Source: Bacillota bacterium (GTDB taxonomy: Bacteria > Bacillota > Bacilli > Paenibacillales > Paenibacillaceae). From it: a stretch of 64,000 nucleotides of DNA. Location: assembly GCA_023460795.1 (NCBI GenBank), contig JAEWPC010000011.1, positions 62,001 to 126,000 of the forward strand, read 5' to 3'. Of the stretch, positions 17,615-26,255 are shown in pieces. The position numbers were made by a program, and so were the translations under genes. The notes under the pieces were generated by a model. It did no database searches and was not told the DNA's origin. It saw nothing but the letters and a program-made list of their open reading frames with translations. Within the stretch, counting starts at the first letter, position 1, and each line of letters starts with the position of its first letter.

Positions 17615-20600
17615 TTAATGGGTGCCGCCCGTACCAAAATCGTCGTAGCTGGACAAGTCGGCGTGATAGAACACAACGTCCCCGTCTAGCAAAGAGAACA
17701 TCCCCCCGTAAGGATCGACAAAACTGCGCTGAAAACCTTCCATATGCCACTGGTTGTCCAGCGGCGCATTTTTATACTGCAAATGCGGGTGAGCGATGTC
17801 CTTATTGCGAATGGTTTCTATGTTAATATTGACTACAATATAGCCGTCACGCAGGAAGATCGGCGCATCGTCGTCCAGCCGGTGGGTACGTCCGTACTCG
17901 GCCAGATTCATGCCTGCTGGCACTGCATAGGGAGCAGCGGGAAGGCTATACTCGCCAAACCAGCGCTGCACCGAGGCATTAGCTCGTGCAGTATCAATGC
18001 CGGACGGCACCTGCATACTGCCGATAAACGTCCGAAGCTGCGAAGGAAGTAACATTCCGTCGTAGCCGCCGACGTAAATCCGCTTTTGCGCCGCTTCCTT
18101 CAAATACTGCTGTACATACGATGTCTGACTGCCAGAAGAACCATTCACCCTCCAAAGTGAACTGGCAGTATTGGTTAGCTCCTGCTGCGACACATTGCGC
18201 AGACGGGTATCCAGCGTCACCAGTCGCTGCTCGGTGTCTTCCGTGGAGCCGATCCGAATAAACCGCTTGGTTCCCGAATGATAGTACAAGTCCACCTGTT
18301 GTCGGTTTTTGCCCTGCTTGTCAACGAAGTAAAAGGTAGGCGTGATTTTAATCCCGTCGCCCGCGCTGAACATGTTGCCGAGCGTTTTGACCTCAAATTT
18401 GAAGTGATAGCCCGTTTTGACAGCGACGTTCTTCTTGCCACTCTCCGGGTGACTGCCCGGCCGGATCGGCAGCACGTAAGGGGCCGTATTGCCGCGCGCC
18501 ACACCGTCGATCCCTTTTGCACCAATCCAAAAGCTATTTCCGGTCGGCGTCGCGCTGCCTGTCGCCGTTCTGAATACCGTTTCCCACTGGTAGTCGGCAA
18601 TATCGGTAATACGGAAGTCGAACAGACGGCCTATTACCTCGACTGCCACAACCTGCGTCGCCACATGGTGGGTTAAATCCAGATTGGCATTAGGTTGTGA
18701 TGTGAATGAAGCCGGACTGTTTTCGGCAAACGTGCGAAACAGCACATCGTAGTTCCCCTCATCCACCCAAGCGGGCATGTAAAAAGTAGTCGTCAGCTGG
18801 CCGACAGGAACCGAAGTCCAGGTGTCCTTCGGAATCAAGGTTGCGTGATCGGCCTTGTATACATCGAACGGGAACCTCACCTGCTTGTCTCGCACATATT
18901 TGGCATAGTCCCGATTGCCGTAGCCGGTAATGTCCCGGTGCGGCCCGCTGGTAGGAATCGTCACGGTAAAGGGACGATCCAGAATAAGCGCCGAACGATC
19001 GGCTGTCGGCACCGTTTTCTGATTGTGTGCCTGATCGTCGGCTACTGATGCCAGATTGACGACGGGGGTATGCACCGTCACCGGATTGATGTCATTGATC
19101 GGGAAGCTTTGGTTCGATCCGCCGCCGATGCCCTTGACCAGCGTATAATAAATCGTGCCCGTGCTTGGCTGGCTCGCCTTGTTCGTTTTAGTCGGATCAA
19201 TGACAAAGCCCGAACCATATAAAACGTCCTGCCCGATCATGGGAGATGCGGGAATCGCCCCCGGAGCGGGAGCCGTTTCCTCAACCGTCCGATTATCCAT
19301 GATCGTTTGTCCGTTAAAGACGACCGTATCGTTTTTGACCTTGATTTTACCGACCGCATTTTCAGCCTCAGACTTCCAGTTCTCGCTTGGAACCGAAGGT
19401 CTACTGGAGCCGCCGTAAACCGTTTGTCCGGAAAGCACAACGTTGCGATACAACGGGTCCGTAATATGGGACGTAGCGGCTGCATCATGGGTGGCGGAAA
19501 CAGACGGTGCGGTATACCCGTTTGCTTGCAGCGTCACCGAACCGGCGGGCAGGGCATAGTTGGCGACTGTCGCCTTCTGTAAGCCGAACACTTCCAAACG
19601 GTCTGCCAGCCAATAGCTGTACTTTCGCTCCACGTTGTAGCTTTGGGTGACGGTTTGCGTGTCGGATCGGGATACCGGAACCGTGGTCGAATGGCCTTCG
19701 CTATCCGGCGGGCCGGGAACATATTCCGTCCAACTCAGCGTATACGTCCGGCTGACTGTAATCGGGTAAGATTTCGAGCCTTTTACTTCCGTGAACGTGT
19801 TGCGATACAAATACGCTTTGGCGCTCGCGTTAACATAAAGGCTTTCTGAGGTCGGTATTCCCTTCAAAACGTCAAAGCGTTCTGCGCCGCGAGAATCCGC
19901 CTTTATGATCGCCGATGCCGTGGCATCCATCACCTCGGCTTGCTGGCTCGCGCCAGGTAACGAGGTATCGCCGCCGCTACTGTCGCCTTTGCGTACGGTG
20001 TGATCCGAGGTGGAATCTCCGCTGTTACCATTCGCATCTTTCACGACGACCGTGATTTTGACGGTAATACTGGAGCCGGATGTGAATGGAATTTTGATCG
20101 GCAGCGATTTACTTGCCGTCAGCCCGCTGAGTGAGCCGGACTTATCGCTTGGCGTAACGAATGTTGCGTTCTCAATATTGGTGATCTCATACGTTTTGAG
20201 CGGCACGGGTGACTTCGCTTCAAATACAAAATTCCCATCAACCGTGGTAACTGAAGCCTCGACGTTATCTGGTGCGTCGATACGGGAAGTCACGGTAATC
20301 GGGGAAGGAATTTTATAGATGCCGACGAAATTGGAGCCGCCAGAGCCAACCAAGATGGAGCGTTCGAGCAGCTTCGCGTCGCCTTTTTCTTGTATGAATA
20401 GCTTCTCATCCGGCTTCTTATTGTTTGTGATATACGTGCGAACAATTTCATAGGTCTGGCCGCCAGATGTGAGCTGCGGATCAAACGTATAGTTCACTTC
20501 CTCTCCAGTCTCGTAGACGCCTTTGTCGACTTCCTTGAGTTTCGTACCATCTTCCTTTTGATAGATCGCCTTTACCGGGTTATTTTCAACATATTCGGCA

Positions 20601-21448
20601 ATCGCGTCCGTTCCGCCAAGCGCCACCGTGAAGCTTCGCGTTCGCACCTTCGGATTCGTATCCGGATTTTCCTGTAACCAGCTTTTCTGCGTTAGGTCCT
20701 TCTTCGGCGATAGGTAGGAGCGGACAATACTGTACGTTTTCCCGTTATCCTCAATCGTCGCAGGAAACTCGTGGTTGATCGTCTCGCCGACTTTGTAGTC
20801 ACCCTTATGGAACGTGACCTCAGGCTGCTTGAGGATCGTTCCTCCCACGGTTTTCGCAACGACATCGACAGGAAAATTCGCGCTGCGATAGGGGACGTGA
20901 ATCCCAAAGTAATCATCGAGATCATCCGGGTGCGCCCAAGGTTCAGCGTTCTTGATTCCTTCTAACGTGTAAAATGGGCCTTTGCGCACGTTTCCATTGC
21001 CATCGACGGATACCATGATTGCGTACAAGTACAGGTCGTCGTTGTCCTTGATGTCTCCCATGCCTGCTTGCCACATGCCGTCCGTTACTAAATCTTCACT
21101 GACTTCGTAGTAGGTCGTGACCGGCTCTCCGGGAATTGGGGGGTTCGGATTTTGCGCGACTTGACGCACCTGTTGATTGACAAATGATGCGTGACTGCCG
21201 TTACGCGGATCACTGCACTGTTTGGATGATGTATTCGTGCAGAGTTGGTCACGACGCACCGTCCAACCTACCGTTCTGTAGCGGATGGACGAGGTTGCTG
21301 CTGTGCTAGTGATTTCAAATTTGATCTTACCCTCATCTACCCGGACAGCCGGTGTCGCGGCATTCGTAAGAAACGGAAAGCACGACAATAAAAAAGAGCA
21401 TGCCAGCAGCATGCTCAACGTGATTCGTATGAATTTAGGTTTGCGCAT
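17615..21448 (-). CDS. Large secreted surface protein (DUF5704-like) with MucBP-like repeats
   Basis: A 1277-residue protein with a signal peptide (MLLACSFLLSCFPFLTNAAT). Residues about 205-380 hold two similar modules of roughly 80 residues (GDYKVGETINHEFPATIEDN and YETGEEVNYTFDPQLTSGGQ, each followed by an RTYI/RSYL strand), like MucBP-type adhesin repeats. A Gly/Ser linker near 490 and several beta-rich blocks follow. There is no LPxTG motif and no C-terminal anchor. I recall DUF5704 proteins in Paenibacillus with this general layout. As the last gene of the Tad-like/surface unit it may be an adhesin or outer part of the apparatus; that is inference. Its start directly abuts the upstream stop. 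Confidence 0.7.
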   Translation of the reverse strand: MRKPKFIRITLSMLLACSFLLSCFPFLTNAATPAVRVDEGKIKFEITSTAATSSIRYRTVGWTVRRDQLCTNTSSKQCSDPRNGSHASFVNQQVRQVAQNPNPPIPGEPVTTYYEVSEDLVTDGMWQAGMGDIKDNDDLYLYAIMVSVDGNGNVRKGPFYTLEGIKNAEPWAHPDDLDDYFGIHVPYRSANFPVDVVAKTVGGTILKQPEVTFHKGDYKVGETINHEFPATIEDNGKTYSIVRSYLSPKKDLTQKSWLQENPDTNPKVRTRSFTVALGGTDAIAEYVENNPVKAIYQKEDGTKLKEVDKGVYETGEEVNYTFDPQLTSGGQTYEIVRTYITNNKKPDEKLFIQEKGDAKLLERSILVGSGGSNFVGIYKIPSPITVTSRIDAPDNVEASVTTVDGNFVFEAKSPVPLKTYEITNIENATFVTPSDKSGSLSGLTASKSLPIKIPFTSGSSITVKITVVVKDANGNSGDSTSDHTVRKGDSSGGDTSLPGASQQAEVMDATASAIIKADSRGAERFDVLKGIPTSESLYVNASAKAYLYRNTFTEVKGSKSYPITVSRTYTLSWTEYVPGPPDSEGHSTTVPVSRSDTQTVTQSYNVERKYSYWLADRLEVFGLQKATVANYALPAGSVTLQANGYTAPSVSATHDAAATSHITDPLYRNVVLSGQTVYGGSSRPSVPSENWKSEAENAVGKIKVKNDTVVFNGQTIMDNRTVEETAPAPGAIPASPMIGQDVLYGSGFVIDPTKTNKASQPSTGTIYYTLVKGIGGGSNQSFPINDINPVTVHTPVVNLASVADDQAHNQKTVPTADRSALILDRPFTVTIPTSGPHRDITGYGNRDYAKYVRDKQVRFPFDVYKADHATLIPKDTWTSVPVGQLTTTFYMPAWVDEGNYDVLFRTFAENSPASFTSQPNANLDLTHHVATQVVAVEVIGRLFDFRITDIADYQWETVFRTATGSATPTGNSFWIGAKGIDGVARGNTAPYVLPIRPGSHPESGKKNVAVKTGYHFKFEVKTLGNMFSAGDGIKITPTFYFVDKQGKNRQQVDLYYHSGTKRFIRIGSTEDTEQRLVTLDTRLRNVSQQELTNTASSLWRVNGSSGSQTSYVQQYLKEAAQKRIYVGGYDGMLLPSQLRTFIGSMQVPSGIDTARANASVQRWFGEYSLPAAPYAVPAGMNLAEYGRTHRLDDDAPIFLRDGYIVVNINIETIRNKDIAHPHLQYKNAPLDNQWHMEGFQRSFVDPYGGMFSLLDGDVVFYHADLSSYDDFGTGGTH
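21390..21416 (-). terminator. Intragenic terminator-like hairpin in the surface-protein signal-peptide region
   Basis: Minus-strand perfect 8-bp stem (GAGCATGC / GCATGCTC, 5-base loop) followed by six T. It falls in codons 11-20, like the virD4 hairpin near that gene's start. Confidence 0.55.
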
Positions 21449-22561
21449 CTAGTTCGAGTCCGCCTTTCTAATGAAATGATTGCGGAACAAACTTGCATTC
21501 GGATCGACCTTCAACGTATTTCCCCAATCGCCGCCTACATTAGTGGATAGAGAAATATCGGCGTAACCTTCGTACCAAACACCTTTCTCAAACGTTTGTT
21601 TTTTCGGGAACCACTCATCGTAAAGCAAGTCATTACTTGCCTTGTACGAGACGAATTTAATCCTGAACTTGGATCGCACAAAGTTGTTGCCAAACCCATC
21701 TTTATAAATCATGGATGGCTCGGGATCAAGATAACCTTCCATCTGGATTTGGTTCTCTTTGACCCATTCTGCGTAGCGGCGAATATGTTTCAGTTCGGCA
21801 TCAGAGTTTTGCATTTTGGTAGAAAAAACCGCCTGCGCCCACGCGTCATCAATCGTGTTGTAATTTACATTCAGCCAAAGCGCACCGAATGCTTTCAGTC
21901 TTCCCATCCAAATATCCACGTTCTTCTTGTTGAATTCCGGCTTCGTCGAATAGAGGACGGATGAAACTTTGCTGTCTATTGGATGCGAAAATGGATAGCC
22001 CATCTCGTACATTTCGTTCGGAACGTCCGCAAGAATGTATGGATAATCGCTCGCATTCTTCGGTAAGTCGGTCGTGCGTATCAAGCGCCCCCATTGGTCG
22101 GCCTGCGCCGTGCTATCTTCGCTGGTCTTGATAAACACGGTGTCTGTCGGATTGTCCCAATCCACCTTCGCACCCAATACCTCGCTGACGAAACGGAGCG
22201 GCACAAACGTTCGACCGCCGCTCAGGATGGCTTTCGTATCCAAAGTGACAGCTTTGCCATCTACCTGCACAACATTTTGGTCAATCGTCAGAACGATAGA
22301 TTGATCGTCTCTCGTAATCGGAACCGTTTGTGTTTTCGATTCCCAGCCGACTTTCGCTCCGAGCGATTCGGCGACAAAGCGTACCGGGACGAGCGTTCGC
22401 CCGTTCTCATCAATAAACGCCTGCGCGTCTGGAAACCAGATTTTTTGGCCGTCCATGACGACGCTGACAAAGGTTGGTGGTTTACTGGCTGCGCTTGCCG
22501 TCAAACTGAATATACTTCCGAAAAGTGTCACAATGAGGAGGGATACTAACCTTCTTTTCAA
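21449..22561 (-). CDS. Secreted stalk-domain protein (copper amine oxidase N-terminal-like repeats)
   Basis: About 370 residues with a signal peptide (LLIVTLFGSIFSLTASA). Two tandem repeats near 35-95 and 100-150 show the stalk-domain signature (GRTLVPVRFVAESLGAKVGW and GRTFVPLRFVSEVLGAKVDW). The C-terminal 200 residues are not recognised. Such domains are common in secreted Paenibacillus proteins and are usually structural. TTG at 22561 is favoured (GGGAG about 8 bases upstream); TTG at 22576 is an alternative. The stop touches the start of the large surface-protein gene. Confidence 0.75.
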   Translation of the reverse strand: MKRRLVSLLIVTLFGSIFSLTASAASKPPTFVSVVMDGQKIWFPDAQAFIDENGRTLVPVRFVAESLGAKVGWESKTQTVPITRDDQSIVLTIDQNVVQVDGKAVTLDTKAILSGGRTFVPLRFVSEVLGAKVDWDNPTDTVFIKTSEDSTAQADQWGRLIRTTDLPKNASDYPYILADVPNEMYEMGYPFSHPIDSKVSSVLYSTKPEFNKKNVDIWMGRLKAFGALWLNVNYNTIDDAWAQAVFSTKMQNSDAELKHIRRYAEWVKENQIQMEGYLDPEPSMIYKDGFGNNFVRSKFRIKFVSYKASNDLLYDEWFPKKQTFEKGVWYEGYADISLSTNVGGDWGNTLKVDPNASLFRNHFIRKADSN

Positions 22562-22687
22562 ATGCCTCACTCCCAAAAGAAAATGTGCGAAACTGGAAAA
22601 ACTTTCTGTTGCCTACATCATAGTGCCGATTCTGTTGCCTGTCCACTGTCCGGCAGCCTCTCCTCAGCAGGAACCAGGAGCCGCTCG

Positions 22688-23659
22688 TTATTCCGTGCGC
22701 GAAGCCCTTCTTCTTATAATAACAACGACGATGACAAGAATCAGCAGCAAGCCCCCGTAGACGCAGGATGGGCGTAGTCCAAATGAACCTTCATGAAGCG
22801 GAGAACCGTCCCCAGTAGCCTGAATCACGGTTCCTGATGGCATAGTCCGACCGTCCGTTACTTCAAAAGGGAATTCCTTCTGTTCTGTACGGATACTCAG
22901 CGTAGTCTTCACTTCCACCATGTAAGAACCGGGAGAAAGCGGCCTGTTTAGCTCCGCCATGTACTGTGCGACCGTGCCTGCATAAATGGAATCAACCGTT
23001 GATTTCCTTTCAAACAAAAGCTCGCTGACATCGTCCTGCTGTTTGAGCTGCACCTCGATCTCCGGTTCGGACAAGCTTTCGCCTTCATTGACCAGCAAAA
23101 TCGTCAGGCTCGCTTTTCCGTTCTCCAGCGTGTATACGGCTGCGTGTGGGACAGCCTCAGGAGGCTTCGCTTCGTCCAACTTGTAGTTGAGGACGACCTG
23201 CAACCCGATTTTACGTGCCGCCGATTCCCTCATACTTTGATCGTAGACGCCGATGACGGACACGTACTGGCCCGGCTCCACACTATCAGGTATCTGCATT
23301 TCCATTGTAAAGCTTTGCGTCTCGCCAGCCTTGAGGGTTATACTGCGATCCGGCGCCCTGTACCATGCAGCCGAACCGGTATCGGGATCGCTCGGTAAAG
23401 TAAAATCCTTACCGCCGCCCAATGCGGGCATGGCATCGGCCGCATAGAGCAGCGCTGTTATTTCCTCATCTGTGGGATTCGTGACATGAACTGTGTACTC
23501 GCGCTTATCGCCGGGTACTATATCCTCGACATAAGCGCCCAACTCCGGATTGATCCGGTCGGAATCCCCGCTGATGACCAGTTGCTGCCCATCCATAGGG
23601 TTTGTAAATCCGGCGGCTATACAAAAAACGATTGCCGCCAGCAACAGTCGAATCCACAT
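22688..23659 (-). CDS. DUF916-like membrane-anchored surface protein
   Basis: A 323-residue protein with a signal peptide (LLLAAIVFCIAAGFTNP), an immunoglobulin-like domain (PGDKREYTVHVTNPTDEEIT, then GETQSFTMEMQIPDSVEPGQY) of the kind seen in DUF916/WxL-interacting proteins, a second beta-rich domain, and a C-terminal membrane helix with basic stop-transfer (LLLILVIVVVIIRRRASR). In WxL systems such proteins tie partners to the wall. Here it is probably the membrane-anchored companion of the two secreted proteins after it. AAAGGAG precedes the ATG. Confidence 0.7.
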   Translation of the reverse strand: MWIRLLLAAIVFCIAAGFTNPMDGQQLVISGDSDRINPELGAYVEDIVPGDKREYTVHVTNPTDEEITALLYAADAMPALGGGKDFTLPSDPDTGSAAWYRAPDRSITLKAGETQSFTMEMQIPDSVEPGQYVSVIGVYDQSMRESAARKIGLQVVLNYKLDEAKPPEAVPHAAVYTLENGKASLTILLVNEGESLSEPEIEVQLKQQDDVSELLFERKSTVDSIYAGTVAQYMAELNRPLSPGSYMVEVKTTLSIRTEQKEFPFEVTDGRTMPSGTVIQATGDGSPLHEGSFGLRPSCVYGGLLLILVIVVVIIRRRASRTE

Positions 23660-23727
23660 GATTGATGAACTCCTTTACTTCTATTCCGCTTGCCATCGCT
23701 CACATGAGCGAATAGGCTACGTTCCTG

Positions 23728-24711
23728 CTAGAAGGCCGAGCCGAGGCAAGGCAGGGGCATATATCCCTTGCGCGCGGCTGCTTCCCCGCTGGCAAACGTT
23801 TCTTCGGCCGGATAGGTGTAACCGCAGGAACTGCGGTAGTACACCTTCATACTGCCTTTCCTGGCCCCGATGATCGTTGGACGTTTCACGATGCGGCTCC
23901 CGCCAAGCGCATAGTTGTTGTACACCTTTGCTCCCATCGGGATACCTTGTACAAAAGCCAAAACGCCCACATCATCCACCGTATTGTGCCAGTCCTCATC
24001 AGAGATCAGAGGCAGGGTGAACGTGTAGGACAGGCCATTTCGAGAGACCGTTTCGTTATATCGATTGATCCGGTAGGCCAACTCGTCCTGGATCGCCCGG
24101 ACAATCGTGCTTCGTCGTACCTGCTCGAAGAGCGCAGCATCCTGCAAAAGCGTAATCGTCGCTTGCTGCCGAATGTCCTGACGCAAGCCCTCAAGCCAGC
24201 TTCGGCTGACCGCATCGTAAGCGAGTACCTGCTGGTCGAGCGTAAAGGAAAGGCTGTTACCCGCCGAATCGGAATACGCATAAGGCTTCTTCGTTCCCCA
24301 AGCCGGTTTCATGACGGTTTTTCCGTCAGTCCCCGTCCATTCTTGCTCGGAATAGACGTAAAAGCCGTCGTACCCGATGATCACGATAGCCGGAATGTAG
24401 CGATGCAGGACACCTTGCGACACCGGATCATCCCCAGCGCCGAAGCCTGCGTTCAGCGTCCGGTAGAACGCCGCTAGTGCTTCTTCCTTGTTCAGCGCGA
24501 CATGTTTGGCCGAGGCATATTGCGCTTCCTGCTGCTGGCTTGCGTTAACGACGAGCAACCTCGCGGCGTCGTCCACCGCGGCATCCAGCGCAGCGTCGTA
24601 TCTCATCTCTGTCAGCACCGTCCGTCGCAGGGTATCTGTCTCATTCCGGTTGACTATCGCGAGGGGGAGAAACAACAGCGCACCGACGATTGCCCATTCA
24701 ATCCATTTCAT
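23728..24711 (-). CDS. TadE-like single-pass protein, probable minor pilin-like component
   Basis: A 327-residue protein with one N-terminal membrane helix (WAIVGALLFLPLAIV) and a large extracytoplasmic domain (IPAIVIIGYDGFYVYSEQEW). No signal-peptidase site or prepilin motif is obvious. It overlaps the end of the preceding gene (start ATG at 24711, previous stop 24698) and belongs to a run of four such proteins after the Tad-like motor genes, which points to a minor pilin or pseudopilin role. I do not know the family. Confidence 0.55.
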   Translation of the reverse strand: MKWIEWAIVGALLFLPLAIVNRNETDTLRRTVLTEMRYDAALDAAVDDAARLLVVNASQQQEAQYASAKHVALNKEEALAAFYRTLNAGFGAGDDPVSQGVLHRYIPAIVIIGYDGFYVYSEQEWTGTDGKTVMKPAWGTKKPYAYSDSAGNSLSFTLDQQVLAYDAVSRSWLEGLRQDIRQQATITLLQDAALFEQVRRSTIVRAIQDELAYRINRYNETVSRNGLSYTFTLPLISDEDWHNTVDDVGVLAFVQGIPMGAKVYNNYALGGSRIVKRPTIIGARKGSMKVYYRSSCGYTYPAEETFASGEAAARKGYMPLPCLGSAF

Positions 24712-25246
24712 TGCGCACCACCCCGCCATACGGAATCACGATTTTTTCATTTGGGCTGATGGTATTATTCAGAAAATCGAAGAGAAGCGTGCCTGCCGTT
24801 CGGTTCGTATTGCGCACAATCACCGAGAAGTTGTCACCCGTGCGCATCCGATAACGACGGCTTGGGTCATCCTTTGCTTCCCGATTGTTTGGAAACAGTA
24901 CCGGTAGGATCTGCTCATTGAAAAACGCATCGTACTGTACCTCGTAGTTGCCCTTAAAGGTTTCGGGCCGTGTCGGATCGTCGTAAACCGGTACATACTT
25001 CTTGCTGTCATGCTCCATCTGAACGTCAAAGCTATTGCCGGTCGCCGCAAGTGCGGTCATGAATTCGTTATACATCGTTGGCGTAATGCCGCCTTTGTCC
25101 CGAACCGCATCAACGAAGGCTGTCGTCGCGCGCAAGGCAACCAGTTCCGAAATATCGTCCTGCTGGTCAAAGGCGGCAGAGAGCGGGTAGAGGTAGAGCA
25201 GCAGAATAGCGATCAATACGGCGAAAATTTTGATCAAACTGTTCAT
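24698..25246 (-). CDS. Single-pass membrane protein, probable minor pilin-like component
   Basis: A 182-residue protein with an N-terminal membrane helix (IKIFAVLIAILLLYLYPL) and a soluble remainder that ends with ISPNEKIVIPYGG. AAGGAGCC precedes the ATG; the start overlaps the previous stop (ATGA). Context suggests a minor pseudopilin. Not recognised further. Confidence 0.55.
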   Translation of the reverse strand: MNSLIKIFAVLIAILLLYLYPLSAAFDQQDDISELVALRATTAFVDAVRDKGGITPTMYNEFMTALAATGNSFDVQMEHDSKKYVPVYDDPTRPETFKGNYEVQYDAFFNEQILPVLFPNNREAKDDPSRRYRMRTGDNFSVIVRNTNRTAGTLLFDFLNNTISPNEKIVIPYGGVVRNEMD

Positions 25247-25635
25247 GGCAGGCTCCTTAGTGTCAGGCGCTGCAAGTGACCGGAAGCGTCCCGCTCATAG
25301 GCGGGCTGATATCGCCCCTTCAGACGTATGCCTGCGGACGAAAGCTGCTCCCGTTCCAGCGGCGGCGCGAATCGAATGCCGTCTACCACCATTTCCGCAT
25401 CTCCTTCATCTAGGCGAGCGATAGCTTGCAGCACTTCCGCACCGGATACCGAACCGTCGCCCGAGAGCGGTACAGCGATTTGCTGCAAGTTGCGATCCTG
25501 CGATTGGCCGGTTACATAGGCGAGCGAATTGAGTGAGGCACCGGTCTGAAACAAAATCAGACCGCTTCCTGCGGCCATGAGGAAAACGAGCAATGCTGCG
25601 CTCATCTCCAGCATCGTTCTAGGCGCATAGTTCAT
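25243..25635 (-). CDS. Small pilin-like membrane protein
   Basis: A 130-residue protein: N-terminal membrane helix (MSAALLVFLMAAGSGLILF) followed by LSGDGSVSGAEVLQAIARLD. This SG-x-x-V-x-x-A motif is also in the neighbouring 25703-26182 protein (LSGSQVVNALRKF), so the two are paralogous in layout. A GGAGG site precedes the ATG, just after a 12-bp hairpin. Confidence 0.6.
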   Translation of the reverse strand: MNYAPRTMLEMSAALLVFLMAAGSGLILFQTGASLNSLAYVTGQSQDRNLQQIAVPLSGDGSVSGAEVLQAIARLDEGDAEMVVDGIRFAPPLEREQLSSAGIRLKGRYQPAYERDASGHLQRLTLRSLP

Positions 25636-25654
25636 GCGTTACACCTCCTTCATG

Positions 25655-25688
25655 ACGAAAGCGTCCAACCTGGGCCGGACGCTTTCGT
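25655..25688. other. Perfect 12-bp hairpin after the pilin-like gene
   Basis: ACGAAAGCGTCC at 25655-25666 pairs with GGACGCTTTCGT at 25677-25688 across a 10-base loop. No T run follows on the minus strand. It lies between the pilin-like gene and the next ribosome site, where a hairpin can stabilise the upstream mRNA. Confidence 0.6.
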
Positions 25689-25702
25689 AACTTCATCCGA
25701 CC

Positions 25703-26182
25703 TTATTGCTGCCGGAAGATGATGCCGCGAATGACATTGCTGCTGTCCAGCACCAGCGTGCTGCGGAACTTGCCGCTTGGATTAACGTAGTTGATGTCCG
25801 CTTCGTCTACGGTCTGGCTAATCTGGCCGGGTGCGGCTCCGACGATTGCGCCGTAGGTGACGCTATCCAGAGGCACACCGGTATTGACAACCTTGCCGTA
25901 CCACTGACCGGTCGGGTTTTTGCCGGTAACGATCTGGATGCCAAATTGGTCCTGATCGCGGAACTTGCGAAGCGCGTTGACAACCTGACTGCCTGAAAGC
26001 GTCGTATTGTCATACACCGTAAACGCCGTTTGTGAAAGCTCCGTCTGGATATTGCTGAAATTGCTTTGAGCCGCCTTGGTCGAATCCTGGGCGGAAATAA
26101 ACAGCACGACAGCCAGTGTAATGAGTGCGATGGCAAGGAAAATTCCTGCTGCCATGACAAGTGCCTTCTGCGCATTGGACAT
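25703..26182 (-). CDS. Putative major pilin-like subunit of the Tad-like system
   Basis: A 159-residue protein: short N terminus (MSNAQKALVMA), a 20-residue membrane helix (GIFLAIALITLAVVLFISA), then an extracytoplasmic part with VYDNTTLSGSQVVNALRKF and a C-terminal beta region (STLVLDSSNVIRGIIFRQQ). There is no Gly-x-x-x-x-Glu prepilin site. It lies directly after the TadB/TadC-like gene. A terminator upstream and a stable hairpin downstream bracket it, as expected for an abundant structural subunit. ATG at 26182 follows AAAGGAGAG. The pilin role is inferred from context. Confidence 0.6.
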   Translation of the reverse strand: MSNAQKALVMAAGIFLAIALITLAVVLFISAQDSTKAAQSNFSNIQTELSQTAFTVYDNTTLSGSQVVNALRKFRDQDQFGIQIVTGKNPTGQWYGKVVNTGVPLDSVTYGAIVGAAPGQISQTVDEADINYVNPSGKFRSTLVLDSSNVIRGIIFRQQ

Positions 26183-26211
26183 GTACAATTCTCTCCTTTG
26201 ATTGGGGGGAT

Positions 26212-26246
26212 AAAAAAAACGCCTTCCCGCTGATGAAGGAAAGCGT
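26212..26246 (-). terminator. Intrinsic terminator between tadBC-like and pilin-like genes
   Basis: Minus-strand stem ACGCTTTCC / GGAAGGCGT (one G-U) followed by eight T. The T run ends about 30 bases before the pilin-like ATG, leaving no room for a promoter between them. Confidence 0.75.
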
Positions 26247-26255
26247 CTGTATGGG

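Noticed and set aside
23620..23645. TTGC...GCAA plus six T in the DUF916-like gene
   Set aside because: The stem is only four pairs, too weak to count with the others.
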